Source of the DNA: Cladorrhinum sp. PSN259
Taxonomy: Eukaryota > Ascomycota > Sordariomycetes > Sordariales > Podosporaceae
Length of the DNA: 64,000 nt
Direction: 5' to 3'
NCBI GenBank assembly: GCA_033725935.1
Contig: MU867105.1
Coordinates: forward strand, 186,001-250,000
Under the pieces are notes generated by a model. That model searched no databases. It saw only the letters and a list, made by a program, of their open reading frames with translations, and was not told where the DNA came from. A program made the translations under genes and the position numbers. The stretch's first letter is position 1, and the number at the start of each line of letters is the position of its first letter. This document shows, piece after piece, positions 34,307-47,200 of this stretch.

Positions 34307-36912
34307 GGGCATTTATGCATTTCTGAGACAGTCGTGCGTCGATAACCATCTGCAACTGCAAGGAGACTGCCATTACTCCCCAAGCAAGGACCAACGGCAG
34401 CTACGACAGCCAATTCCGGCGACATGCGTGTCATGCTCGACATTTTCCGAGCAGGCATGCTGGTCATCGGGGGACTTTGGGAGAGTGGACGGATACGAGA
34501 GATATGGCCAGGCCAATGGCCGGCCCATTCGAACTCAACATCCGGCATGTAACCGGGATAGAGGGTCCATCATGGACCGACGACATGACTGGCTCTTTTG
34601 AGCCACAAGATCGATTGCCTTCCACGGCCCGAATCGTCTCTTCAACAACAGCTGGCACTGATGCCACTCTATGACGGTGCCTCTGTAAAGAGTGGTGTAT
34701 CAGCTCAGTGGCTCTCAGCTAGGCTCCGGTTTTGTCGGTTTGGTTGCTTGTTGTGGTCGATTTGGATTCCATTGAGAGAATTGATTTCTTGCAGACATTA
34801 AGACCCTGCTCAAGATGTCGGTGACTGAGATGGATTACCTCGTTTTTCTTGCCTGTTAAACAACATGGCAAGTGGATGCTATTCGTGCAGATGCCAGGGC
34901 AAAATCCAAGCGGTTGGAAACGTCTTTGGATGAGGCAAATGGTTGCTCGTTGCTCAAACCTCGACTTCGGGTCCTTGGATCGCGGTGATTGGCTGATAGG
35001 GAACCTCCCCCATTCTCATGCGGGCCACGTTGGGTTCTGCAAGTGATGCATTGATACCCGACCTTTCAAAAGCCCACCCTATCCGGTGCGCCTCTCAACC
35101 TACTTTCTCAAACGGAAATCCACGATTACCATTCTTGATAGGCCAAGACGGTAGGTGATACCATGGCACGACCACGTCGTCAACCCCAGGTTCAAGTCGA
35201 AAAAAACCGTCATCCCGTGCAACCCACGGGTGTGTCTGGGTCCGCGCTGCAGTTTTGGGTTGTTAATCCAAGTATTATATGTCAAGTCAAGCCGAGCGAG
35301 TTGCTCGTCGGACTGGGAGAATGCACCCTTTTCTCTTTACACTCAGATGCTAGACAAAACGGGTCACCGAAACGGACAAAATCTGGATCACGTCTGACAG
35401 AGAGGTAACACCACTCACTGCAGGCAACCAACCAGCCCCTCCCTCTCGGTCCTCTTTCAGGCGTCGGCTCATATCGACGCTGCACATTGGCCATTGACAG
35501 TTTTGACACGACGGCGGCGCGCAGACCCAATCAAGTGTAGTTTTTTCAGTTTTTTTTTCTTCCTGTGACACCTCACTCTGGCCAGCCCAAGCCCAGGGAG
35601 TCACTGCCCTACCTGGTTTATCCATTCACCTATTTTGCCTCACCGAAACGTCTCCGTTACTTATCGTGTGCTATCATGCATTCGCCACACCCTTGCTGTG
35701 GTGTGTTGGTTTTTGACAAGCGACTTCTGGCTCTCTCACTGGCCGGCAGTCGGCTTTCTAGTCATTTTGGCTGCAGAAGTCTGCAAGGCCGAAATGCAGC
35801 AACCCAGGAGTTTCTGGGAATAGTGGGCGTGCTCGGCAGCCAACCAAGCGGTCCCACGCAAGCCTCCGCTTGACACCAGGGCCACCAATCGACTTGTTCG
35901 AAATCTCTGTCTGCCTGAATGCCACCTGCGTGTTTTTTGTGCGCCATCGACGCATGAGGGAACGTTCCTGCTTTCTTCAATTGGCTTGCACGCCGCCTGC
36001 ATCACTTCCACATAACTCGAACTAATCAAGCGGCAATGGAATTCAGGCTCCAGATGGAGGCTTTTGGGCCGGGCGGATGGAGTGACGGTTCGGAATAACC
36101 TCGTTGTCAGCAACCAACGTTATTGTCGTTATGGACCTCGCCGTCGTCGCTGTGCGCAATGGCGGTCTGCAGCCTGCATTTTGCAGACTGCAGTCATGTG
36201 GTATTTGCATGCGAATGTGCGCGGCATAGGAATGCTGCAAAGCCCGTCATCGCCCCTCCCTTCCCTCCCGTCCGCCCAGTCTGTCTTCACATCCAGTTGC
36301 TTGGTGGTCACGGTGGTGCAACGCAACCCTCACGCCCCGCCCCCTCATGCTCGTTGCCACCGAACAAGTACGGGACGTTTTGCACTTGATATCCGTCAGG
36401 TACCAAATGGCAGTTCACGGGGCACATGGTGACCTCGCAGCCAACGGGATGGCTCCGTTTGAGCCTTGCCATGCCCAACGGAGGCGAAGGCATCACCAGA
36501 ACCCACTACCGTTGAAGAACTGCCCACTCAGCGTCGGTGCTGCCAGACTCTGGGGCCCACTCACTGACAACCCAACCCCAAGCGCCGGGTGCTTCGTGGA
36601 CAGGGGGTCCAGGCAGGGCCAGCCAAGGGAGGCCAGGCTTGCGCTGTCCACTTCTCCATTTCTCCATTTCTTCCACCACCGCCCGCTTCCCTCCCCCTCC
36701 GTCCCGCCCTTGACCCTCGACCCTCCATCTTCTTCTTCCGCTCCCCTCTCCTTTTTTTCTCGTGCCCGTCTAGCCGCCGAGCGACGCCTGCCCAGGTTAC
36801 AACAACTTTGCAGAACGAAAAAAGAGCGAAAAATAGAAGTGTCGATTATTCAAGTCCAGTCCTCCGTCGATTGATCTCTTCTCTTCTTTCCCATCTTCCC
36901 ATCTCACTTGCA
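34307..36912. other. Intergenic region, RfeG-like gene promoter
   Basis: 2.6 kb between two plus-strand genes. The last 300 bp (about 36640-36912) are C/T-rich with long pyrimidine tracts, as expected for a leader or core promoter of the downstream gene. Short ORFs on both strands look random. No RNA gene or repeat family was recognised. Confidence 0.5.
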
Positions 36913-38360
36913 ATGGCGGGGAGACCCAACAGACCCAGCCAAGGGCAGAATGTGCCACCAGCTCCTCAGCGTCAAAATGAATACTTTGTGCCCCGCGATG
37001 GCATCGATCGCGAAGTAATCACATCAGACATCTGCAGATACCTCGGGAACGATGCGCTTGTTAGGCCCGGCACCTACGAGGTATGCCCATACTCATCTAA
37101 TCTCGCGTCCATCTTGTGCGCCGATCTCTAACGACGACTCGAATATAGTCCCCAGACGGTCGCGTCACACAAGGCTACTTCATCACGGCATATCGGAACC
37201 TGACATCGGTGAGCATCACCCATGTTGTTTGTTTCTGCTGGTTGTCGAGCCAGATCATCGGCTAACAGGTCACCACTCTTCAGGCCATGATTCAGGATCT
37301 CAAAGCAGACTCTGCTCGGTGGGAGCAGGAGCGGCGTGCGTCGTCTAGAAATGCGGCTCCGGGGGCCGGAGGTACAATGCACTCCAGCCACTCAAATGGC
37401 GGTTTTGTGAGAAAGTCTAACTCTCCATCAGGCTCTCGGGAGCAACCTCGCAGCGGACCATCTGACTACAGCTCATGGAAAAACCGCCAGCGTGAACAGC
37501 AAGAGTACGACCCGCCGGTGTACCCTTCATCTGCGATGGACATTGATTACAACACCGCTCCTCCTCCTCCTCCCCAACCTAGCAACCCACATTACAACGC
37601 GGGCCAGGGATACCCAGGAGTTGCTCCCACTGGCTACCCACAGGCGCCTTACCCACCCCCAGTTCATCCCTCAGCCCCTCAGTATCAACCACCCCAGGGT
37701 TATGGATACCCGCCAAACCCTCCCAACCAGCAATACTCCCCAGGACCACAATCCGGCGACCGCTTCGGGATGGGCCCTCCTCCTCCAATCCCCGGATCTT
37801 TTGGCGCCCCCCACCCCCAGGATACGGGCTTTGTCCACGGATCTAACTACTCAAGCGCTTCGGGATATGCTACTTCAGGCCCACCCAGGATGCCGCCATT
37901 GCCCATGACATCGGTTTCTGCTCCTCCCAGGACTGCTTTCACTGCCCCGTCAGGTCCCCCTTATGGTTCAGAAGGAGATTATTACCCGCCACCCGCTGGG
38001 AACCATCCGGCCACCCAAGCCTTCCCGTCAGACCCTCTCTACGGCCGCGGTGCGTATGCTACTACAACAACAACCACAAATCCACCCCAGGCGTCGTCTG
38101 ATGATTTAGGTTCGCCTGCAGGTACAACTCCCCGGCAAGGCTTCGGGGCCGCTCCGGAACCCCCCTTTGACGATCATTCGAGCCCCGTGCCCACCTCCGC
38201 GGGCTCCGTCCCACCAGCTGCCGCCCCCGCTCCTTCAAGCACTGGATCAGCAACCGGGAGACGCGACCGAGACTCGGAGCCCAGAGATCACCAACGACCG
38301 CGCCGCGACCAGGATCGCGGCGATGACAGGCACCGGAACAGACATCGCCCCCACAACTAA
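36913..38360 (+). CDS. Pro/Gly/Tyr-rich protein with conserved N-terminal domain (RfeG-like), three exons
   Basis: Exons 36913-37080, 37149-37208 and 37284-38360 join in phase 0 to give 434 aa. The N-terminal 100 residues hold the only folded-looking part: YFVPRDGIDREVITSDICR, YLGNDALVRPGTYE, then GYFITAYRNLTSAMIQDLK across the tiny 60-bp second exon. I recall this block from ascomycete proteins labelled transcription factor RfeG; this is memory, not a search, and no DNA-binding motif is visible. The remainder is low complexity: Pro/Tyr/Gly/Gln-rich repeats of the PPxQYQPPQGYGYPP kind (about residues 170-330), then a Ser/Pro segment and an Arg/Asp-rich tail (RRDRDSEPRD, RHRNRHRPHN), as often seen in proteins that phase-separate or bind RNA. 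The function is unknown. The exon structure is strongly supported by frame and splice consensus. Confidence 0.82.
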
Positions 38361-41300
38361 TCGTTGACCGTCGGCTGGTCCGTCCATGATCGCTACTGAT
38401 TCTAAAAGCCTGATTCGGCAACTTAATGGCTGATTAATGTTTATGGGAGGCTGGGAAGTTGCATTGCTTTGTTTGTTTAATTTTCTTGTTCCTCTCTTCC
38501 TTTTTCCCCGGACTCGGCTGCCTGCGCCTTGCTTTTCGTCATCGGCCAAAGATAGACCATGGACCTAAAGGTTTCCACGAACCTGGAGAGGTGCTAGTTG
38601 CACCTTTTTTGAAATATTGGATCATGACTTCTCGCTCGACAAAATCGACTCCCGCTCTGGATGCTTTCAACCTGCCAAAGATTTCAACCAAATGGACCCT
38701 AGTTTTCTCGTGCCGGCCGGCAATCCTTTCCCAGTGGACTCGACACCCTTCTGGACAAACAGCATCAGCGGAATGGCAGCCGCTATGTGTCAATTTTTTT
38801 TCTTTTTCGCTTTTTTCCCCTATTCATCGATGTGTTTTTATGTAAGAGGGCAGGGTACGATGAGAAGAGATTGATACCACGGATTGGGAGTACACTGCAA
38901 CATGGAGCGGAAATCGAGCTAGGGAGATTATTTTTTGTTTTCCTTTTTTCTTTATCTTTTTTTTTCTTCGATGGAGGCTTCCTTCCTTGCTGTCCGGATC
39001 GGCTGTCAGGACAACTTCTTTTCGTTTATGCATTTCTTGCATCTGGCTGTGAAACCTTTCTAGGCCTGTGGAGCGAGGTCGTTCCTACTGATATGTCGGC
39101 TTCAAGCTGGTATTCTGCCCCTGCAATCACTGGGGGACTTGGCCATGGCCGGACAGCAAGGTGAGTAAAAGCTCGAGAAAGAGTGTATATATTTTTGATG
39201 GCATTTTTGTCGGATCACAATTCGCTACACCTTTACAGCCCCGCGACATTCCGCCAGCCCAGTGAACGAGTTTTGACCAACTAACACGGTACAGTCTGAT
39301 ATCTGGATCCTATCAAATTCTGGACTCGACTACACTTCCTGGATTAATGAACTGGCCCCAGGATTCTACTTTCTTCACCCCCTGGCTTCTTTCAACTGGA
39401 CCTCAACCTCACCTATGGACTTGGAATCAACCCGCTGGACCCTGTCATACTGGACTACTGGACTGCTGCCTTATCGGGAACATCTCAGGACAACGCTATC
39501 ATGAAACTGAAATGTCTCGACAGCCAACTTCCGTGGATTCCTCTCTTCACTGAGAAGGCACTTGAGCTGAACCTCTTGTTCGTTGCTTGTTACTCCAACT
39601 TGGGCTGAGGTGACTGATGTCACGAAAGCACAATGGTAAGACAGGGTTTCTTGCGGTTTTCTCCATTTGGAATGGCTCGGTTTATATCTTGGACCTGTCA
39701 ACACTTGTATCTTCCCATCCGGACCACAACGGCTCTCATGCCTTCCAACACAACCTGCCCATGGATGATTTCCGCTTGGGGCAGCCGCCCTGTTTGCAAT
39801 CAATCAAAGACGCACTTGCTGAGAAACAGCCACAAGCCATCCATGCCTGGACGTTCAGGACCTGGACACAGATGTCGCTTTCAACCTACTGGATCAAGGA
39901 TCAGTTGAGGACACCTACAGGAAGCCAACGATTCGTTTTCACAAACAGCATCAGTTTTGCAACCTTTTTACTTTCGTTTGGACCACTCGGAACAGCATCA
40001 CTATCACTCACCAGGATTGTATTTCTCCAATGGACTAGAGGAGTCTTTTAAGGACCAAATTGTCGGGGGTCTGTCTATCGTATGCCCCTCTGGATCTCTT
40101 CGAAGGACAAATCATGGCGTCTCCTCATTGCTACTGTTAGTTACCAGTTCAACTTTTTATCTCTCTTGCTCGTCACACATAGGTCTGAGAAAGGAGGCTT
40201 CTGCTTGATGGCTACAAACTAATCACATAATGATCACCAGCTAACCTTGTTCTCCAGCTTTGTTTTCTGGCCTGTATCATCATTACAATTGTGGGTGCGC
40301 ATTTGCAGCGGGGGTTGGTTTGTAAAAAACACCAAACACACAGTTACTGAGTTTGCAAAGCATGGCATTTATTATTAGTTTTATTGTTTGGCCTTGATTA
40401 CTTATTCATCTTTGAGCTTTTCATGTCAGTCTTGTCGTTGGGTTGATTCTTACGAAAGGGAGCAAGTACTTAAATGAGCAAAGGGAGTTAAATGGGTTCG
40501 GGGAACTTATCGTTGTTGTTCTCGGCTACGAGAGTGTCTTCTTCTATTTCTCAAATTAGGTTTTTTGGCCAAACTGGTCTCTGCAATCAATCTTGATGGC
40601 TCAATTGATTTATCGTTGTGGCATGTTCCTTTCAGCAGTGTGACATGGTTGAACCTTGAAAGAGATCCTCTTCACAACGTGCTATTCTTGCTATGCTGTT
40701 TAACATGTTTAAAAAAGAAGGTTAGTGATGGGGCAACATCAAACTCTTCTTAATTATAATTACACCCTTTTGTAAAGGGCAAATCCTCTAATACTTCTAT
40801 CGCGCAAGAAAGATCAGGTCTGGTTGTAAATGGAGGAGATACAACTTCTCCCGGTGAATGTCTACAAATACACACGCGCGCGCAAATGCTTATCTAGCTG
40901 GCTGAAATAGCTTTGGCGGTGCCTTTTTCGTATTTCATTTTTTGTCTTGGCTTTGGAGGTGATAGTCCATGTGAATGTCAACCTGGTGTGAATCTGTGAG
41001 GGCTGGCTCGGCGGGGAATTCGGGGATGACGTGAAGAACCAGACTGATGGTTTAAGATGTGTACGATTTGAGTGCCCAAATTATCACAGCATAGTTGCAG
41101 AGGTCATGGGAGGAGAGAAGGTAGGAATGGTGGTGATGGGAGGTGGTGGATGGTCGGAGACGCTCCCGGTGGAGGACGAAGGTGATGGTACTGACAGGAA
41201 GTAACTGTCGAAGAAGGCAATGATAAGTACCTAGTGGTCAAAGTTGATGGTATTCATGGAAGCGTCGTGGCCGAAGGTGTGTGATCGGGGAAGGGGATGC

Positions 41301-42781
41301 TGACGGTGGAAGATGATGATGGAGGAATGCGTGAGAGTGAGAGAAGGTGCTTTGGGACAATTGTGGTCCTTAACTGGAAACCTGGAACTTGTGGAATCAG
41401 TAGAAATAGGGAAGCGCTTCTCTTGACGCGGGTAGCACGAGCACATGTGCCATTCAAGCATTATGAACGCTGCTCCTAGATTATAGGAGCAAGTTTCGTT
41501 GACACCGGATGGGCATGCTCTGTAACCTACGGCAAGAGGAGCTCACATAGGTGACGACTCAGGCTCTTTCCCACATTTGCACCTGTGCATTTGTGTTCAT
41601 CCGCAGGGCTCGGGACGGACTCAAGCAGCAGCAGACGTTTGAACAGGCAAAACTGTCAGAGAATGTGCCGTCCTCATGCTCGGCGTCCAGGTTGCTCTAT
41701 CCCTCTGAGTGTGTGTGCTAGGACATGCGCTGAGCCTAGACGGTAGGAGCCGAACGACCCAACACAACACTCATGCGAGTGCCGTCGGGCAGGCAAGGTG
41801 GATTGAGTGCTCCAAGTCGTGGGGAAAGCATGAGACGAAGTCAAATTTCTCTGTAGCTGCCCGTGTGTCCCCTGGCAGGCACGACAGAGCATCTGCCAAA
41901 TTGGGAATGCACGTCGAAGTATAAACCCCCCCCTCTTTTTGGAAGTCAGAAATCTCTTCCCTTCAACATCCAAGCCGACTAGAGATGGGTTGTGTGTATG
42001 CTCGGGTTTGCAAGGAGTCACTGACTATCTCGTGAACGATGCATTGCTTGTGAACCAACAAGCAACGTTCATGATAGTGTGACCCTGCTTCTAGATGGCT
42101 TCGTTCCCTGCATTGTGTTTATGCATGTCGTCCGTTGGAGCGCGAAGAAGTGACGGGAATGCATGCTTCCCAATGACTTTGATTCATGCACACACATTCA
42201 AATGTACAACGTCGGTGCAGCGAGTATCAAGCGGAGCGCGACGGCTCGTTGATGGACTCTGAATTTTTAGATACTCAAAGACAGCCAAATGGGTTAGCTT
42301 CCGTTTCCATCATCTTCAACCTCCAGTGAGAAGCAACAACAAGAGGCCACCAAGTACGCAAGCCAATAAAGGAGAGGTATCCGTAGTCCAATTGATTTCC
42401 TGTGGTGTGGGCTCACCGCTTTTTGATGAGTTCCTTCACAGCACGTAGCCACCTGAAGATTTCGCAAACTGAGATATGATTTGCGGTCCTTGAAGGGCTC
42501 GTGTTAATTGCCCTGGTCGAGCGTCTCTGAGTTTGGTCCAAAAGAGTAGCGGTAAGAACAGAGGAAGGAGCTGCCCCGGCCATCCACTTGAATTCCCTCC
42601 ATATCCATGCCAAGACTGGCAGTGTGTAGCCAAGCGCTACGAATTTTCCTCGCAGTCATCATGGGTTGTCTATCAAACATTAGGCCGAGGGGTTGGTTAT
42701 TGGTCTCTTGTCTTTTCCCGGCCAACTCTGGCGCAGATATACAACGCCAAAAATTGCGCAATAAGATAATGACCTCTACCA
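38361..42781. other. Long gene-free interval with TGGAC-enriched segment
   Basis: 4.4 kb without a convincing ORF. From about 38560 to 40040 the plus strand is strikingly enriched in TGGAC, often as CTGGAC or TGGACTCGAC, with no matching enrichment of the reverse complement. T-rich tracts occur near 38790-38960. The longest ATG ORF (39617-40051, 144 codons) crosses the same motif field and has no family resemblance. The segment may be a long 3' UTR of the upstream gene or a non-coding transcript. Confidence 0.45.
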
Positions 42782-42853
42782 GGACGAATAGCTCAGGGGT
42801 AGAGCAACCGGCTGCAGTCCGGTAGGTCACGTGTTCAAATCACGTTTCGTCCT
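42782..42853 (+). tRNA. tRNA-Cys (anticodon GCA)
   Basis: A complete cloverleaf without intron. The 7-bp acceptor stem GGACGAA/TTCGTCC pairs perfectly (42782-42788 with 42846-42852). The D arm is GCTC-AGGGGTA-GAGC, and the anticodon stem is ACCGG/CCGGT with loop CTGCAGT (anticodon GCA at 42814-42816). The variable loop is AGGTC, and the T arm is ACGTG-TTCAAAT-CACGT. The discriminator base is U, as expected for tRNA-Cys. Internal A and B box regions are intact. Confidence 0.97.
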
Positions 42854-42857
42854 ATAC

Positions 42858-42861
42858 TTTT
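42858..42861 (+). terminator. RNA polymerase III T4 terminator
   Basis: Four T residues five bases after the tRNA-Cys 3' end, the standard Pol III stop signal. Confidence 0.75.
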
Positions 42862-44250
42862 ATATCTTTTTCATCAATTACATTTGATCGTATGCAGATA
42901 CTGAACTCTTTTTGCGTCGTTGCTGTGGGATTCTGAAGAGTTTTGCTTGCAAGAGTCTCTTGTCAAGCCAATCATCCCTAGAGTCGATGACTCTTACTCT
43001 ATAATTTATGCCCACAAAGCGCGAGCACGAAACAATGTCGATTGGCATGTGAGACTATGCTATTTGAGATTCTTTTGTTGATTGTTGGAACAAAAGTGTT
43101 TGCTTCAGACGAGGCCGGCAAATAACGGGAGCAAACCAGTTTACGAGAACAAGAACATGAACCCTGTTTGCATACGTTATCCCTCCCTTCCCAGTAAAAT
43201 CGAGAACGAAAACAGGCACGAGAGGGGCAGAGATGGAGACAAGATGGAGGGGTTATGCGCTTTAGCGTCCTTCTGTCGATAGCGATACCGCTATCTGCAT
43301 AGTGGCGTCAATTGCAATTTCCACGTTGTGTGTTGACACCTGAGTGGGACGTGCGGCAGCGGCGGCGGCCCACTGAAACCTGAAGCAACACAAATGGCAT
43401 CACAGGCATCTTTGAGGGTTTGGTGTTGTGTCAAGCCAAAATTACTGTTTCGAAAGGGGTCTGCTTCTTTCTCTTTTTCTGTGCTCCTCGATTTCATGTT
43501 TGCTGCGTCGATGGGAACCCTGGCAGGTCCATCGGCTTCCATTTCAGCAGTACCCCTCCATGGTTGCCCCTGCTGCAACAGGAAACTAAACCCACGGATG
43601 AATGCACCTAGTATGCTACTATGTGCACGAGGTGCTGCATATTTTCACATTGTGTAGCATGTTTTGATTTCGCTCAAGAAAGCCAAAAAGGAAAAAGAAA
43701 AAGGATAAGTTGATCGAGAACACTCGACAATTATTGAATGCTTGCTTTGCCTTAAGGAAGAGCCATAGAGGTAACATCTAATTATAATATATGCACAACT
43801 CTTTGACAACATTCCAGACATCGTCCCATGATCTAAGAGATAAATTCAGATCTGTATTTTGCACCGTGCAATTAGTGATATGGCGTGTACATTTAATCAC
43901 TTTGATGGGCAGCATCATCCATCCTTGTCCCGGCCCCCTCCCGAACCCCCCTCCCTGGCCCAAAAAAGCCCCAGGTGTGTGCGCGGTGCGTGTGTGCGCG
44001 GTTCAAGTGTGGGTGGGCGTCTGCGCTACACAGCAGGAGCAAACCTGAACCCTCTCTTAACTTCATAGCCCCGCCATTTCGGGGGTCCTGCCGACTTGCT
44101 TGCGAACCTTTTGGCCCAAATTTTTTATTGCTTGGCCCCTCGACAACCACAACCACTTCGGCTGCCGGCCTTCCCTTTCTGCCCGCCACATTCATTAGCC
44201 GTCCTTGGAAGGGTTCTTGATGCAATATTCGGTCTGACAGGTTGCCCATC
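42862..44250. promoter_or_regulatory. Upstream region of importin gene
   Basis: 1.4 kb between tRNA-Cys and the importin start. It includes C/T-rich stretches (about 43915-43975 and 44100-44200) consistent with a promoter and leader. No gene was recognised. Confidence 0.45.
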
Positions 44251-47200
44251 ATGGATGCCGTCGCCATTAGAAGTTACATCGTCGCAACCCTCGATGCCGA
44301 TGCCAACGTCCGAAGAACCGCTGAGCTTCAGCTCAAACAGGTATGTTTGGTTGGGGCTGGGCAACTTCTCCTTGTTGTTGTCCTGTTGCTATCGCTGTAT
44401 TTGTCGTCGAGGTGGAAGAGGGGAGGGCGTACACAAACACCAAACAATTAGGATTTAGCATGGCCAGCGGGTTGTGTGTTTGATACGCTGGCCACTGTTA
44501 TTGTTGTTTTTGTTTTCCCCCCGAGAAGTAGTTGCTGACCTGCTTGTTATACCCAGGCTGAGCAACACTCGAATTTTACAGACATCCTCCTGGACCTTCT
44601 CCAGTCGGAGCAAGACTCTCAACTTCAACTTCCCAGTATGTCAACCATATCCCGCCTCGAGAGATACTCGATCTCGACTCTTGCTGCAGTCCCCCTAGTC
44701 TGCATTGCCCTGTTGGCCCTGCAGCTCTTGTGCTGATACAAGAACGTCTTCTAGCTGTCATCTACCTCAAGAACCGAGTGAATCGCGCGTGGCAGCACCA
44801 GGAGCACTATCCGAACGATATTGAAATCCCCGAAGATGCGAAGAACCGATTCAGAGAGCGGCTGTTGCCAGTCCTTGCTGGCTCGCCAACCTTGGTGCGC
44901 CACCAGCTCGTGCCCATTCTTCAACGAATCCTGCACTTCGACTTTCCCGAAAAATGGCCAAGCTTTATGGATTATACGATTCAGCTTCTGAACACCAATG
45001 ATATGCCTTCAGTTCTGGCTGGCCTGCAGTGCCTGCTGGCTATTTGCCGTGCCTACAGGTTTAAGGCTAGCGATAGCGATACCAGAGCCCCCTTCGACAG
45101 AATTGTCGAGGCCGCTTTTCCCCGTCTTATGGAAATATGCAACGAGCTAGTAAACCAGGAGAGCGACGAAGCTGCCGAGATGCTGCACATCGCCCTCAAG
45201 GCTTACAAGCATGCCACCTGGGTGCGTCTTCTGATCCCCCCCCCCCTTGTTTTTTTTCTTTCTTTTTTTTTTAAAAAAAAAATCTACAAAGGTTTGTCAA
45301 GCTTTTAGGGTAAAGAGGCTGACAGTGATGATCACAGCTCGAACTCTCCCCTTATCTCAGACAGAATGCCAGCAGCCTCGGATGGTGCACGATTTTCCTC
45401 CACATGGTGGCGAAACCGATACCAGCCAGTGCGATGCAAGATGATGCTCTCGAGCGCGAGCGCCATCACTGGTGGAAGGCGAAGAAGTGGGCATACTTCA
45501 ACCTGAACCGCCTGTACATCAGATACGGCAACACCAATGTCTTGATTGATAAGTCCACCGAGGATCAGAAGAGATTTGCGAAGGAGTTTTCGGCACAGGT
45601 TGCACCTGAAATTCTCAAGCATTACCTGGCCGAGGTTGAAAAATGGGTTTCCAAGACGATTTTCCTCACTCGGCCTTGCCTTTCGTACACTATCGTCTTT
45701 TTGGACGAGTGTATCCGTCCCAAGGAGATGTGGACGCACCTGAAGCCGCACTTGAAGAACCTGGTCACCCACTTCATTTTTCCCGTCCTCTGTCTCACAG
45801 AGGAAGACATTGAGAAATTTGAGGATGAGCCGGAAGAGTACCTCCACCGCAAGCTGAATTTCTACGAAGAGGTGACATCGCCAGACGTTTCAGCAACCAA
45901 CTTCTTGGTGACCCTGACAAAAGCACGGAGAAAGCAAACGTTTGAGATTCTGAGCTTTGTCAATGAGGTTGTCCACAGTTACGAGACACAGCCAGAGCCT
46001 TCAAAGAATCATATTGCAAAGGAAGGTGCTCTGAGAATGATAGGAACACTGGCACCAGTCATTTTGGGCAAGAAGTCGCCAATCGCCGACCAGGTGGAAT
46101 ATTTTCTCGTGCGCTATGTCTTCCCAGACTTCAAGAGCTCCCAGGGCTTCCTCCGTGCTCGTGCCTGCGACACGGTTGAGAAATTTGAGCAGCTCAATTT
46201 CCAGAACCAGGAGAATCTCCTCACCATTTACCGTCAGATCCTTGACTGCATGGCCGACGAGAAGCTGCCCGTCCGTGTCACTGCTGCCCTTGCCCTGCAG
46301 CCATTGATTAGGCACGATGCGATCAGAACCAGCATGCAGTCGAGCATCCCAACCATCATGCAACAGCTCCTCAAGTTGGCCAACGAATGTGATATTGACG
46401 CTCTCGCAAATGTCATGGAGGACTTTGTTGAAGTTTTCGCTGCCGAACTTACACCATTTGCTGTGGCTCTGAGCGAACAGCTGCGTGACACCTATATGCG
46501 CATCGTTCGGGAGCTCTTGGAGAATAACGCCGGCCGTGACGATCTGGATAACGAGTATGGTGATTACCTTGACGACAAGAGCATCACGGCCTTGGGTGTC
46601 TTGCAAACCATCGGCACGCTTATTCTTACTCTGGAGAGCTCGCCTGAGGTTCTGCACCACATCGAGTCTGTTCTCATGCCCGTAGTTGAGATCACGCTCG
46701 CCAACAAGCTCTATGACCTCTACAATGAAGTTTTCGAGATTATCGACAGCTGCACCTTCTCTGCCAAGCGCATTTCGCCAACAATGTGGAAGGCATTTGA
46801 GCTAGTTCATGCCACCTTCAAATCTGGGGCCGAACTGTATCTGGAGGATATGCTGCCCGCTTTGGACAACTTCGTTCAGTTTGGCGCACCTCAGCTTATT
46901 GAGAACCCGCAGTACCTTGAGGCCCTTTTCTCCATGGTCAAGGACATGTTCGTTGATAACAAGGTTGGCGGCGTGGACCGCATCTGCGCTTGCAAACTTG
47001 CGGAGGCCATGATGCTCAGTCTGCGCGGCCACATTGACAACTATGTTCACGGCTTCATTACCATTGCGATGAATGTGCTGGCTGGCCAAGATGTTAAGAT
47101 CAAGGCCTACAAGATTCATCTCATGGAAATGGTCATCAATGCCATCTACTATAACCCGATCCTTACCCTCCAGATTCTGGAGACCAACGGATGGACCAAC

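Noticed and set aside
39617..40051. 144-codon ATG ORF in the TGGAC field
   Set aside because: The motif enrichment continues outside the ORF and is not codon-phased; the protein resembles nothing known.
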